The notes: generated by a model not told the origin, from the sequence alone. A stretch of DNA of 64,000 nucleotides from Lingula anatina (GCF_001039355.2 NW_019773526.1:90033-154032); one strand, 5' to 3'; positions 12,680-24,975 are shown, counted from the first letter of the stretch. Numbers and translations are program-made.

Positions 12680-13952
12680 ATGCGCTTGCTTGTCGTGAGC
12701 ATTTTACTTACCGGTGAGTTCTCTCTTTTTTTTTTTTTTTTTTTTTTTTCATTGCCACGATGTACAACTGTGAGGGTCATTATACCGTCAATTTTACAAA
12801 CGGAATGAGCGTTTAACCTTTAAATAGCAAAACTTCTGTAGATGATTATCTTATTCTGTCAAATATCCGTGACTATACATATTATGAACTGCAAGAATCA
12901 CATATTCATTTATTCGCTTGATTCAATGTTTTCTGTAAATTACGTCACTTTTCCATCAATCTCCAAAACCAACCATATCCCAAATCGCTGACAAATTTGT
13001 GATATATAATATTGTATTATACTATGTAAAATGGCGGTATTGTCTTGTGAAAAACTTAAAATATGCACCGAATATGCTTAACATTCCAGTATCAGTTGCT
13101 CTTGCTCAGGATGACCGACGTCCACCGAGACCAAGACCAAGTGACGATCCACTACCACCGAGGCCAAGTGGGGAACCACGCCCACCAAGGCCCTGTGAAC
13201 CGTGTCCGCCGAGACCAAGCAGAGAACCACGCCCACCCAGGCCAAGTGGACAACCACGCCCACCCAGGCCAAGTGGGGAACCACGCCCACCAAGGCCCTG
13301 TGAACCGTGTCCTCCGAGACCAAGCAGAGAACCAAGCCCACCCAGGCCAAGTGGAGAACCACGCCCACCAAGGCCATGTGAACCGTGTCCTCCGAAACCA
13401 AGCAGAGAACCACGCCCACCCAGGCCAAGTGGAGAACCACGCCCACCCAGGCCAAGTGGAGAACCACGCCCACCAAGGTCATGTGAACCGTGTCCTCCGA
13501 GACCAAGTGGAGAACCACGCCCTCCAAGGCCAAGTGGAGAACCCCGCCCACCCAGGCCAAGTGGAGAACCGCGCCCACCAAGGCCATGTGAACCATGTCC
13601 TCCGAAACCAAGTGGAGAACCTCGTCCACCAAGACAAAGTGAAGAATCTCGCCAACCCAGGCCCAGCGAAGGACCTCGTCCCCCAAGACCAAGCGGCGAT
13701 CCACTCCCACCGAGACCAAGTGGAGGTCCACTCCCACCAAGACCAAGTGGAGATCCACTCCCACCGAGACCAAGTGGAGAACCACGCCCACCAAGACCAA
13801 GTGGAGATCCACTTCCACCGAGACCAAGTGGAGAACCACGCCCACCAAGACCAAGTGGAGATCCACTCCCACCAAGACCAACTGGAGATCCACTTCCACC
13901 CAGGCCTCAAGGAGAACCACGCCCTTTTGGCAGACCAAGGATTTTCGGTTAA
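12680..13952 (+). CDS. Secreted Arg/Pro-rich repeat protein, type 1 (complete copy)
   Basis: Two exons, 12680-12713 and 13090-13952, joined in phase 1 with GTGAGT and TTCCAG splice sites; the product is 298 residues. The N-terminus [17 protein letters not shown] is a typical cleavable signal peptide, followed by acidic-basic QDDRR. The rest is almost wholly tandem 9-residue units of the form RPSGEPRPP. An N-terminal arginine-rich block is interspersed with five RPCEPCPP-type 8-residue units (ten cysteines). A linker containing RQSEESRQP and RPSEGP follows, then a C-terminal block of more neutral RPSGDPLPP units, and the tail PFGRPRIFG. Net charge is about +1 per N-terminal unit. A polyadenylation signal lies 49 bases after the stop. 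Secretion is well supported. Antimicrobial, mucus or structural-matrix roles are possible by analogy with proline-rich peptides, but there is no direct evidence. I do not recognise a named family. Confidence 0.85.
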
Positions 13953-14000
13953 AATTGAATCAAATTCAGTTTTAAATTCAGTCAAATACGGCTATGACTA

Positions 14001-14006
14001 AATAAA
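14001..14006 (+). terminator. Polyadenylation signal of the type-1 proline-rich gene
   Basis: AATAAA lies 49 bases after the TAA stop; the equivalent site occurs at 21807-21812 after the 3' fragment of the same gene type. Confidence 0.75.
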
Positions 14007-15430
14007 ACAATTATTAATTAAGAAGCGCTCTCTTCCCTTCTGTTATTCTATTATTTTTTATTCAGTCTAATTTACATTAATTTTTATTTTTACTTTTTTA
14101 TCCGTTTGTTTTTATCAGTTTACAGGGGTACTATTATTTTTATGCCTGATAAGCAATTAATCTGATATATATTTTTTAATTTACATGTCACATTATTCGT
14201 TTGACATGCTATACAAATGAATTTTTGCGAAAACTTAACAAATCAACTTTCGTAAAAACAGCAAAGATTGTTTAGGTGTTTTCTTCATCATTTTCAATCT
14301 TTCTGCCGAAAATCGAAGGTTAAGATCATGATATTATTTATATCACTACTTAAATATTACTCCATTTTCATTTCTCAAAAACTTATAACAAATGTTTTGC
14401 GACTTTTGAATGAGCAATTGCTGGTCGATTGTATGAAATATGATGAAAAGATGTGCAGAGACAATGTTAAAACGTACAGTAATCGTGCAGTAATTAGAAT
14501 TCATGCTTTATTATCTTTACACATTTTTATAAAATTGTTTTGAATTTTGATTTTCAAATGAAAGGCCAGACAAAAGCTGGTTAACGATCACCCAATGAAC
14601 AGGTTATTTTAATTCATTTTATAAATATATAATATTGAACGAACTTACATTTACACCTTAATGTCCGGGTGTTTTTATTTTCAATTTTCATTTAGGAGGT
14701 GCGGGGGAATTTTCAAGTTCTCAAAATGTCAGTTCGGAAAATTTTAGAAGCTAAAAACGACACCGTTAAGTTTTTGCATATTTCGTTCACTTATACCAAA
14801 AATATGCTTAATACATTTTTCTTATTGCAATAAAACGGGTGCAAAAATTCTGACCTCCAAAAATTTTGAACAATCACTTCGTTAACGATTTTATCCATTT
14901 TATCTGCCCTAACATATCAAATTCCACAACTTCTGCATTCCAGTTTTTTTTTTTTTTTTCGCATACACATTGCGTTTGTCTGACCACTGGAATTGTATTT
15001 TTAATGTTGCAGTGATTACAATTTGAATATTGTCCACCTTATTCCACAGCGCAAAAGCGTCTGTTTCTGATTTTTGCACACTTCACAATTTACCATGTCC
15101 TATCTTAGTTAATCATATCTCAAGAATAATTACCGTTAAAAATCTATGACATACAAAATTAGTTGGTGGATTATATATAATATTCACATCATTCTCTTGA
15201 CAGTTGACCAAAAAGGAAGTTGAATCATTAAAATTCACACAACAAGTGTTAGGCCTTAAAACAGAAAAGAATTTATTTTCCTTGAAAATCCATCATTTTT
15301 GCTTGTGCCATCAGAACACATGCACATAAATCATATTCAATATCGTCGACAAAGTTACGATCTGTAAATCAGTTTGTTGTTTTTTAATTATACTCGCACT
15401 AGTCTAGCGAGGTATATTGGAACATTCTTC
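14007..15430. repeat. Downstream array module, copy A
   Basis: Non-coding sequence 3' of the type-1 gene, repeated near-identically at about 21813-23255 and, from its middle, at about 26243-27385. Landmarks include TTTAGGAGGTGCGGGGGAAT, a poly-T run followed by CGCATACACATTGCG, and ACTAGTCTAGCGAGG. No conserved reading frame was seen across copies. Confidence 0.75.
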
Positions 15431-15431
15431 N
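15431..15431. other. Single-N assembly join
   Basis: The sequence rewinds here: the text before the N reaches GGAACATTCTTC (equivalent to about 15942), and the text after it restarts at CGCATACACATTGCG (equivalent to about 14960). About 480 bases are therefore present twice with few differences. Confidence 0.85.
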
Positions 15432-16198
15432 TTTTTTCGCATACACATTGCGTTTGTCTGACCACTGGAATTGTATTTTTAATGTTGCAGTGATTACAAT
15501 TAGAATATTGTCCACCTTATTCCACAGCGCAAAAGTGTCTGTTTCTGCTTTTTGCACACTTCACAATTTACCATGTCCTATCTTAGTTAATCATATCTCA
15601 AGAATAATTACCGTTAAAAATCTGTGACATACAAAATTAGTTGGTGGATTATATATAATATTCACATCATTCTCTCGGCAGTTGACCAGAAAGGTAGTTG
15701 AATCATTAAAATTCACACAAAGCGTGTTAGGCCTTAAAACAGAAAAGAATTTATTTTCCTTGAAAATCAATCATTTTTGCTTGTGTCATCAGAAGACTGC
15801 ACATAAATCATATTCAATATCGTCGACAAAGTTACGATCTGTAAATCAGTTTTTTTTTTTATTTTTTTTATTTTTTTTTATTTATTTTTATTTTTTTTTT
15901 ATTGGGTCGCACTAGTCTAGCGAGGTATATTGGAACATTCTTCACGTTTATTCATCACCTAAGACATTAAGGAAATATGCGTCCTGAAAAAGTCCAAAAT
16001 ATGTCAATTGATAGTATGCAGTCTGTATATTTAAAAAATGAGTTGTCAGTTTCATCTTTTTTAAAGTCATCTGAAAAACGGAAATGTATTTAAAACATAC
16101 AGCCGCGTTCACTTGGTTTTATCAAACACCGTAACTTCAGGGAAAGACGTCTGGTGTCAACCCGCCCTTATTTTGTCCCGCTTTCTGTTCTTACTTAG
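15432..16198. repeat. Downstream array module, second partial copy
   Basis: Repeats 14955-15430 after the N join and then continues past ACTAGTCTAGCGAGG through non-coding sequence also found at about 23255-23526 and 27385-27640. It contains a long T-rich tract at about 15850-15900. No gene seen. Confidence 0.7.
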
Positions 16199-16830
16199 AA
16201 CGCCTTCACAAAACAAACTTCTAGACCAACAGGGAACTAGCGTGAAACGGTTACCCTCTCTTGAAATCGTCCCCACTTTGATAAGTGTAGCAAATGTAGA
16301 GGAGGAATTTATGAGGAGTATTTTATTTACCTTAATATTAAAGATGCTAGAATGACAAGATGATATGATTTTGACTTGTAATACTTTATCGCTTGCAGGC
16401 CAGAGTAGAGAGAAAGGGAATAAGGTTGCATCTTGAAATTGAAAATCATGGAAGGTTCTGTGCATATTATATGGGCCCTCCCTCTCACCACCTTTGCTCA
16501 TCTTTTTTGTGGGCGGGGCTTTGTGTCAAAGTGACACATGTCACAGGTGTTTTAATTCTCAAGGTTTTTAACGAAAGAATCACTTGACAGACACGTGGTG
16601 GGCGTGTTTGTGGTAAAGGACGGTATACTCAGATAAGATGGGTTCTCCCACGTTGAGATTTACTCTGCGCAATTTCAAAGGCACGGGACGTGATAACAGT
16701 ATGGCTTTTCCTCTCACAAGTGAATATCATATATAATAAAATTAAGAACTACAAATCGAACAATATACAATAGAAGATATCTGAAAATTGCTCCAGTGAA
16801 ATATAACCTTAACGTGGATTTTAGAAAAGT
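16199..16830. repeat. Upstream array module, copy 2
   Basis: Homologous to 23527-24180 and 27640-28280. It carries the GGGCGGGGCT GC-box, the inverted repeat GTGACACATGTCAC at 16531-16544, and CTCAGATAAGATGG (GATA-like). It precedes the type-2 promoter at 18080. Confidence 0.75.
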
Positions 16831-16968
16831 CTGTTCTTCCAAAGCAGCACAGTAGGTGGGCCAAAAAGAACAGACACAGTTTCATAATCCCTCGCGAGGA
16901 TTAGCCCTACTTTTGCCCCCCCCCCCCGCCCTACACACACACACACTCACACACACACACACACACAC

Positions 16969-17246
16969 NNNNNNNNNNNNNNNNNNNNNNNNNNNNNNNN
17001 NNNNNNNNNNNNNNNNNNNNNNNNNNNNNNNNNNNNNNNNNNNNNNNNNNNNNNNNNNNNNNNNNNNNNNNNNNNNNNNNNNNNNNNNNNNNNNNNNNNN
17101 NNNNNNNNNNNNNNNNNNNNNNNNNNNNNNNNNNNNNNNNNNNNNNNNNNNNNNNNNNNNNNNNNNNNNNNNNNNNNNNNNNNNNNNNNNNNNNNNNNNN
17201 NNNNNNNNNNNNNNNNNNNNNNNNNNNNNNNNNNNNNNNNNNNNNN
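16969..17246. other. Sequence gap (N run) inside a CA microsatellite
   Basis: A 278-base N run is flanked on both sides by (CA)n, from about 16932 and to about 17283. The gap probably hides more CA repeat. The equivalent places at 24205-24230 and 28360-28420 are also CA repeats. Confidence 0.95.
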
Positions 17247-18079
17247 GTACACACACACACACTCACACACACACACACACACACCTTCCAGTTATTAACC
17301 GTCACTCGTGGTTTGCATGATCATTGTTGTTTAACACTAAAATTTGACATTGGTCTCGTTTAATACATGTACATCTACATGTACATCTACTTCACCAAAC
17401 GGACTTTTAAACAAATATCATACAATAAAATGTTCAGCGCCTTGTCTATGCGATGAGGGAGCACAATGCACATTAGACTTTTATGTAGCCAAAAATTCTT
17501 CTGGAAATTTTATAAATATCCCCTTGATCAATAAGGTAGGCCTGTACGTTTTACCCTACCCAAAAACGTAGAGAAAACTGCAAATTATTAAAGTGTTTTC
17601 GATGTCTCAATTTCTCCTTTTTTCTGCCATGGGTATAATTCATCGGTTTCTATGTGCATTAAAAGAGCAATAAAAATATAGACTGAAAACTAAAAAAATA
17701 CTTAATGGACCGTAAATAATGTGAACGGTTTTATAAAAAATACCATTGCATGCTAATTTAGGATAAGTTTTGAAATCGATTAAATTTTTCCTGTATAAAC
17801 GTTGAACACTTACTATTAGCCTTTTAGCAATATATTTAATATGAAAAATAAACAAATAATTTTAAAAAATGAAAATAAATAGTCAAAATATAATCACTTG
17901 AACACATTTTGGTGTCAAGATTCAGACCGGTGTCCTCAAAATTCATCACTGGTGGTTCACCAAGTGGGTGGTCCAACTGTAATCAGCCATTACCAAATCT
18001 AGGACTTTAGAAGTCAAAATACAGGATTCACTCCCTGGGTTGGCGTGTATTACAGCCCACGGTTACTTACTACACTGTG

Positions 18080-18087
18080 TATATAAA
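18080..18087 (+). promoter_or_regulatory. TATA box, proline-rich gene promoter copy 3 (type 2)
   Basis: TATATAAA lies 95 bases before the ATG at 18175. The extra bases relative to type 1 come from a purine-rich AAGGAAGAAGAAACG insertion in the leader just before the start codon. Confidence 0.8.
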
Positions 18088-18174
18088 GAGGACCATGGAA
18101 AGGTTTTCTTCACATTCTGATTATAACTGGAATTGAAAACTCGGCGAGGTTCTAGGAAGGAAGAAGAAACGAAG

Positions 18175-19643
18175 ATGCGCTTGCTAGTCGTAGGCATTTT
18201 ACTGACCGGTGAGTTCTCGTTTTTTTTTCATCTGTTATATCATTGTCATGATGCATAGTAAAAGGGCCAATATAGTGTCAGTTTGAGAAACCAAATAAGC
18301 GATAAACCTTTAGTAGCAAAACTCCTTTAAATGATTATGTTATTCAGGCAAATATTTTTGAATATACATCATGAACTGTGCAAGAATCACTTGATCATTT
18401 ATTAATTTATTTATATCAAAATTTTCCTGTAAATTGCCTTTCCATTAATCACCGAAACAATCCATATCCCAAACCGCTGATAAATTTGCGGACTGTAAAC
18501 AGGTTTTTTGAGTTTTTAATTCCAAATTTTAGATTTTGGATCATTTTTGTAGTGAGAGGTTATGGAACTGATGAGTTTTACTCGTGCCTATAAAAGCAGA
18601 AATTCAAACATCTGAAACAGGGTTTCCTTTCTTTCTTTTTTTTCAGCGTTTGGCACATTGCGTTTGTCTAACACACCCCTTATTATTAAAATAAAAAGGT
18701 GCATTTGATTTGTTCCGGATTATGAGACAGAGACGATAAAATTAGTGTGAAAAAATTGCTGAATTTTAATTAATTCAGTTTTGTCATATAAAACTACGGT
18801 ATGACTCACATTGCATCGGTTTTAACATCGATTTTATAACAGTCATCCAGACTTGCCGTCCAAGTTTTAAAAGCTAATTGTGGAATAGAAATCTTGTTCT
18901 TAATATGTACAACGAATATTCTTAACTTTCCAGTATCGGTTGCTCTTGCTGAGGATAACCGCCGCCCACCAAGACCCAGACCAAGTGGAGAACCACGCCC
19001 ACCCAGGCCAAGTGGAGAACCGCGCCCACCAAGGCCAAGTGCAGAACCACGCCCACCAAGACCTTGCAGAGGACCGTGCCCACCGAGACCAAGCGGAGAA
19101 CCACGTCCACCAAGGCCAAGTGGAGAACCACGCCCACCAAGGCCCTGTGAACCGTGTCCTCCGAGACCAAGTGGAGAACCACGCCCACCCAGGCCAAGTG
19201 GAGAACCACGCCCACCAAAGCCAAGTGGAGAACCACACCCACCAAGGCCCTGTGTACCGTGTCCTCCGAGACCAAGTGGAGAACCACGTCTCCCGAGATT
19301 AGTTGAAGATCTTCGCCCATCCAGGCCTAGCGAAGAACCACGCCCTCCAAGACCAAGTGGGGGACCACGCCCACCAAGACCAAGTGGAGATCCACTCCCA
19401 CCGAGACCAAATGGAGAACCACGCCCACCTAGGCCAAGTGGAGATCCACTCCCACCGAGGCCAAATGGAGAACCACGCCCACCTAGGCCAAGTGGAGATC
19501 CACTCCCACCGAGGCCAAATGGAGAACCAGGCCCACCTAGACCAAGTGGAGATCCACTCCCACCGAGGCCAAGTGGAGAATCACGCCCACCCATGCCACA
19601 AGGCGGGTCACGTCCTTTAGGTAGATCAGGGATTTTTGGTTAA
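18175..19643 (+). CDS. Secreted Arg/Pro-rich repeat protein, type 2 (complete copy)
   Basis: Exons 18175-18208 and 18934-19643 code for 247 residues. The signal peptide is MRLLVVGILLTVSVALA, then EDNRRPPRP. The body is 9-residue RPSGEPRPP units with three cysteine-bearing spacers (PCRGPCPP, PCEPCPP, PCVPCPP; six cysteines). A distinctive non-repeat linker LPRLVEDLRPSRPSEEP sits about two-thirds along. Alternating RPSGDPLPP and RPNGEPRPP units follow, and the tail is PLGRSGIFG. Type 2 differs from type 1 in the leader (VGI for VSI), the linker and the alternating C-terminal block. A polyadenylation signal lies at 19686-19691. It sits directly upstream of a P450 first exon, as the 29307 copy does, and the two are probably alleles or very recent duplicates. 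Secreted; function unknown. Confidence 0.85.
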
Positions 19644-20789
19644 AACAGCATCAATTTCGGTTTAAAATCCAATCAAATACGGCTTAATAAAAATATCAGT
19701 TAATTTTTTGTCTTTTTTTTTGTACCATTACGTCTTTACAGTCAATCAGTATACTGATGTCTTAATATTCGGCATATGATGTTATTGTCATGTGTGGCAT
19801 ATCATTCCATACAAATGCATCATCGCGAAAAACCTAACAAATGAACTATGATACGTAAAACATTTCTGATCTGTAAAACATTTACATCACTTTCATCTCT
19901 CTGAATCACTTCATATCTCTGCTGAAAACCCAATCTCTATCAAAAAAAAAAACCCAAACCCATGTTCACACAGCTCTCTTGTTTTTACGTACTTACGTGC
20001 AGATACACGCAAACATCGTGGGACAGTGTTCAAAGGCAACACCATGCATGGGATTTATATCTTCACCACGACCTTCTTGGTTATTGGTATGTGAAAAAAC
20101 TGGTTTAATCTCGCCTGCAGTTTTCTATCCAATTCCACATGTGTATGTACGCCACGTGTCTCTGTCCTGACCAACAGCTTCTTTGCTCATGTTTTTAATT
20201 AAAAATTCAAAACTGATATGACGAAATTTTAATAAACCTACAATTAATTTGAAAGAAACATAGGACGGACCTTTGCTTTGTCACAGACTCTTTCAAAGTA
20301 ATCTGCATAGAAAGGCTTACGTACTACTTTCAACTTGGGAAGTTCTTATTTCCCTATTGAATACAGGGTTTTTCTGTTTAATAGGGCTGTATACATTGTA
20401 TTAGATACATAAAGAGTCAGCGACTCCTCCAAATATATCTACTACAATTTATTAGTACTTCATAATGACTGAATCTGCGAATCAATGAATAAATGACCAG
20501 ATTGATCTATGCTATATCAATTACTATTATAAAATAGTATATTGAACACAAAAATCTCCTCTCTTAAAAACATTAACGTTTACTTAGCCTCTTAATAAAA
20601 TGTATGGTTGACCTTGTAATGTTCTGTTCATCGTGGCATGTAGGCCATTACAGCGGTCCATCTACCGTATCATCCCTGCGCTTGACAAGCATACTGAGTT
20701 GAGTAACACGATGAACCTATGACCATATCAAGGACCATTTGTGGCCATCTTTCAGTCGTTTCAACAATTCCATTTGCCCATTTTGCGCC
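19644..20789 (+). promoter_or_regulatory. Spacer between type-2 proline-rich gene and P450 (first copy)
   Basis: Contains the AATAAA at 19686-19691 and must hold the P450 promoter. It is near-identical to 30713-31796 apart from a few indels. No TATA box is obvious close to the P450 start, and no other gene was seen. Confidence 0.5.
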
Positions 20790-21334
20790 ATGATAGCACC
20801 AGGGACACAAAGTACAACTCGACTCATCAGCGCTAAAACCAAAACAGTTCTCCGGACGCTGAGGACACAAGTTGGCTACCCCCAACCGAAGTTGGATGAA
20901 AATGGCAACTGTAAAGCAAGTGTGGAATATAGTAAAGCAGCGCCGTTTGAGGACATACCGGGACCCAAAGGGCTCCCACTGCTCGGGGTAACGCTGGATT
21001 ATATCAGAGGTTTGGCGATTTTGAAAGCATAACTAAAATTTATTCCACCAATCGTTATTCAACGTACTAAATGTATAAAACTGGTATACATTTTCTAACA
21101 GGGACTGTAAAAGAACTCTAATTATGAAGCTTTTGTAATGAAAACTTTACTTCCACCTAAAATATAAAAATTAATGACCTCCCCCCCCCCCGGTATAATA
21201 TGATATATATCGTATAAATTTGGTGTATGTATAACAAAATGTACTCTGATTGAAGGAAATTATGAATACTTGAAAATGCGAGAAGTGTTGAAGTCTTTCC
21301 GCGCGGATTACGGCCCCGTTGTCAAAGAAACGGT
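20790..21334 (+). pseudogene. Truncated duplicate of the mitochondrial P450 5' exons
   Basis: Exon 1 (20790-21009) matches 31797-32016 closely. Exon 2 starts at 21256 and is cut at 21334 by a single N, after which proline-rich repeat sequence begins. The exon-2 fragment stops in the codons for KETV. Because the break coincides with an N, this is best read as an assembly break of an allelic contig, not a biological gene fusion. Confidence 0.75.
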
Positions 21335-21335
21335 N
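21335..21335. other. Single-N assembly join, P450 to proline-rich repeat
   Basis: Left of the N is P450 exon 2; right of it is the interior of a type-1 proline-rich exon. The intact P450 at 32346 continues with GTCGCAGGCGAC, so the junction is chimeric. Confidence 0.9.
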
Positions 21336-21758
21336 CCAAGTGGAGAACCACGCCCACCCAGGCCAAGTGGAGAACCACGCCCTCCAAGGCCAAGCGGAGA
21401 ACCCCGCCCACCCAGGCCAAGTGGAGAACCGCGCCCACCAAGGCCATGTGAACCATGTCCTCCGAAACCAAGTGGAGAACCTCGTCCACCAAGACAAAGT
21501 GAAGAATCTCGCCAACCCAGGCCCAGCGAAGGACCTCGTCCCCCAAGACCAAGCGGCGATCCACTCCCACCAAGACCAAGTGGAGGTCCACTCCCGCCAA
21601 GACCAAGTGGAGATCCAATCCCATCGAGACAAAGTGGAGAACCACGCCCACCAAGACCAAATGGAGATCCACTCCCACCAAGACCAACTGGAGATCCACT
21701 TCCACCCAGGCCTCAAGGAGAACCACGCCCTTTTGGCAGACCAGGGATTTTCGGTTAA
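21336..21758 (+). pseudogene. Type-1 proline-rich protein, 3' fragment of exon 2
   Basis: Starts inside the repeat array at the N and runs to a stop, with the type-1 linker (RQSEESRQP), RPSGDPLPP-like units and tail PFGRPGIFG. It is very close to the 3' half of 12680-13952 but has fewer C-terminal units and some substitutions (IPSRQSG, RPNGDP). The 5' part is missing because of the assembly join. A polyadenylation signal lies at 21807-21812. Confidence 0.75.
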
Positions 21759-21812
21759 AATTGAATCAAATTCAGTTTTAAATTCAGTCAAATACGGCTA
21801 TGACTAAATAAA

Positions 21813-23526
21813 ACAATTATTAATTAAGAAGCGCTCTCTTCCTTTCTGTTATTCTATTATTTTTTTATTTAGTTTAATTAACATTAATTGTTATTTTTGC
21901 TTTTGTATCCGTTTGTTTTTATCAGTTTACAGGGGTATTATTATTTTTATGCCTGATATGCAATTAATCTGATATATATATTTTTTTAATTTACGTCACA
22001 TTATTCGTTTGACATGCTATACAAGTGAATTTTTGCGAAAACTCAACAAATCAACTTTCGTAAAAACAGCAAAGATTGCTTAGGTGTTTTCTTCATCATT
22101 TTCAATCTTTCTGCCGAAAATCGCAGGTTAAGATCATGATATTATTTATATCACTACTTAGATACTAAAAAATATTACTTCATTTTCATTTCTCAAAAAC
22201 TTATAACAAATGTTTTGCGACTTTTGAATGAGCAATTGCTGGTCGATTGTATGAAAATTGATGAAAAGATGTGCAGAGGCAATGTAAAAACGTACAGTAA
22301 TCGTGCAGTAATTAGAATTCATGCTTTATTATTTTTACACATTTTTAGCAAACTGTTTTGAATTTTGATTTTAAAATGTAAGGCCAGACAAAAGCTGGTT
22401 AACGATCACCCAGTGAACAGGTTATTTTTATTCATTTTATAAATATATAATATTGAACGAACTTACATTTACACCTTAATGTCCGGGTGTTTTTATTTTC
22501 AATTTTCATTTAGGAGGTGCGGGGGAATTCTCAAATTCTCAAAATGTCAGTTCGGAAAATTTTAGAAGCTAAAAACGACACCATTAAGTTTTTGCATATT
22601 TCGTTCACTTATACCAAAAATATGTTTAATACATTTTTAATAATTCCAATAAAACGGGTGCAAAAATTCTGACCTCCAAAAAATTTGAACAATCACTTCG
22701 TTAACGATTTTATCCATTTATCTGCCCTAACATATCAAATTCCACAACTGCTGCATTCCAGTTTTTTTTTTTTTCGCATACACATTGCGTTTGTCTGACC
22801 ACTGGAATTGTATTAATGTTGCAGTGATTACAATTAGAATATTGTCCACCTTATTCCACAGCGCAAAAGCGTCTGTTTCTGCTTTTTGCACACTTCACAA
22901 TTTACCATGTCCTATCTTAGTTAATCATATCTCAAGAATAATTACCGTTAAAAATCTATGACATACAAAATTAGTTGGTGGATTATATATAATATTCACA
23001 TAATTCGTTCGGCAGTTGACCAGAAAGGAAGTTGAATCATTAAAATTCACACAATGGGTGTTAGGCCTTAAAACAGAAAAGAATTTATTTTCCTTGAAAA
23101 TCCATCATTTTTGCTTGTGTCATCAGAAGACTGCACATAAATCTTATTCAATATCGTCGACAAAGTTACGATCTGTAAATCAGTTTTTTGTTGTTTGTTG
23201 TTTTTATTATTTTTGGGTCGCACTAGTCTAGCGAGGTATATTGGAACATTCTTCACGTTTATTCATCACCTAAGACATTAAGGAAATATGCGAAGTCCAA
23301 AATATGTCAACTGATAGTATACAATCTGTATATTTAAAAAATGAGTTGTCATTTTCATCTTTTTTAAAGTCATCTGAAAAACGGAAATGTATTTAAAACA
23401 TACAAGTTACAAACCTACTGCAGCGTTTGAGCCGCGTTCACTTGGTTTTATCAAACACCGTAACTTCAGGGAAAGACGTCTGGTGTCAACCCGCCGTTAT
23501 CTTGTCCCGCTTTCTGTCTTTGCGTA
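21813..23526. repeat. Downstream array module, copy C
   Basis: Near-identical to the non-coding sequence following 14006 and then to that following 15432, but without the 15431 rewind. This copy therefore shows the true continuous order of the module. No gene seen. Confidence 0.75.
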
Positions 23527-24180
23527 GAACGCCTTCACAAAACAAACTTCTAGACCAACAGGGAACTAGAGTGAAACGGTTACCCTCTCTTGAAATCGTC
23601 CCCACTTTGATGAGTGTAGCAAGTGTAGAGGAGGAATTTATGAGGAGTATTTTATTTACCTTAATATTAAAGATGCTAGAATGACAAGATGATATGATTT
23701 TGACTTGTAATACTTTATCGCTTGCAGGCCAGAGTAGAGAGAAAGGGAATAAGGTTGCATCTTGAAATTGAAAATCATGGAAGGTTCTGTGCATATTATA
23801 TGGGCCCTCCCTCTCACCACCTTTGCTCATCTTTTTTTGTGGGAGGGGCTTTGTGTCAAAGTGACACATGTCACAGGTGTTTTAATTCTCAAGGTTTTCA
23901 ACAAAAGAATCACTTGACAGACACGTGGTGGGCGTGATTGTGGTAAAGGACGGTATACTCAGATAAGATGGGTTCTCCCACGTCGATATTTACTCTGCGA
24001 AAATTTCAAAGGCACGGGACGTGATAACGGTATGATTTTTCCTTTTACAAGTGAATATCATATATAATAAAATTAAAAACTACATATCGAACAATATACA
24101 ATAGAAGATATCTGAATATTGCTCCAGTGAAATATAACCTTAACGTGGATTTTAGAAAAGTCTATTCTTTCAAAGCAGCA
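23527..24180. repeat. Upstream array module, copy 3
   Basis: Carries a GGGAGGGGCT version of the GC-box, GTGACACATGTCAC at 23861-23874, and CTCAGATAAGATGG. It leads into the type-1 promoter at 24976 after a C-run/CA-run. Confidence 0.75.
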
Positions 24181-24975
24181 GCCCTACTTTCCCCCCCCCC
24201 CCCGTACACACACACACACACACACATTCCAGTTATTTAACACTTAAAATTTGGCATTGGTTTCGTTTAATACATGTACATCTACTTCATCAAACGGAAT
24301 TTTAAACAAATATCAGACAATGAAATGTCCGGCGCCTTGTCTATGCTATGAGGGAACACACTGCGCGTTTACCTTCATATAGCCAAAAATTCTTCTGGAA
24401 ATTTTATAAATATCCCCTTGATCAATAAGGTATACATTGTAGCCTACCCAGAAACGTGGAGAAAAATGCAAATTATTAAAATGTTTTCGATATTTCAATT
24501 TACTGTTTTCCGCCATGGGTATAATTCATCGGTTTTTATGTACATTAAAAGAGCAATAAAAAATATAGACTGAAAACTAAAAAAATACTTAATGGCTCAT
24601 AAATAATGTGAACGGTTTTATAAAAGATACAATTTCATGTTAATTTAGGATAAGTTTTGAAATCATCAAGAAGATTAAATTTTTCGTCTTACTACACTTA
24701 ACACTTACTATTAGTCTTTTAGCAATAATATTTTATATGCAAAATAAACAAATAATTTCAAAAAATAAAAATAAATAGTCAAAATATTATCACTTGAACA
24801 TATTTTGGTGTCAAGATTCAGACCGGTGTCCTCAAAATTCATCACTGGTGGTTCACTAAGTGGGTGGTCCTGCTGCAATCAGCCATTACCAAATCTGGGA
24901 CGATAGAAGTCAAAATACAGGATTCACTCCCTGGGTTGGCGTGTATTACAGCCCACGGCTGCTTACTACACTGTG

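Noticed and set aside
13100-13940. CRISPR-like direct repeats
   Set aside because: The units are contiguous, in-frame 27-base coding repeats without unique spacers, in a eukaryotic gene.
13063-14001. Second plus-strand frame rich in His, Asn and Gln across the repeat exon
   Set aside because: Out of frame with the signal-peptide exon; it stays open only because the 27-base repeat lacks stops in that frame.
16157-16501. Minus-strand reading frames of 114-142 residues recurring at 16157-16501, 23486-23869 and 27597-28025
   Set aside because: Copies of the same module retain similar frames because they are near-identical DNA; the most diverged copy (10120-10770) breaks the frame and no splice or leader signals were seen.
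16856-17320. Reading frames through the N run at the CA repeat
   Set aside because: They consist of unknown bases and dinucleotide repeat only.
18806-19594. Long minus-strand Gly/Leu/Ser-rich reading frame
   Set aside because: It is the complement of the proline-rich repeat exon. It has no signal peptide or splice support of its own, and the same shadow appears opposite every copy.
20790-21758. P450-proline-rich fusion gene
   Set aside because: The junction is a single N, both partners exist intact elsewhere in the window, and the sequences are joined mid-exon.
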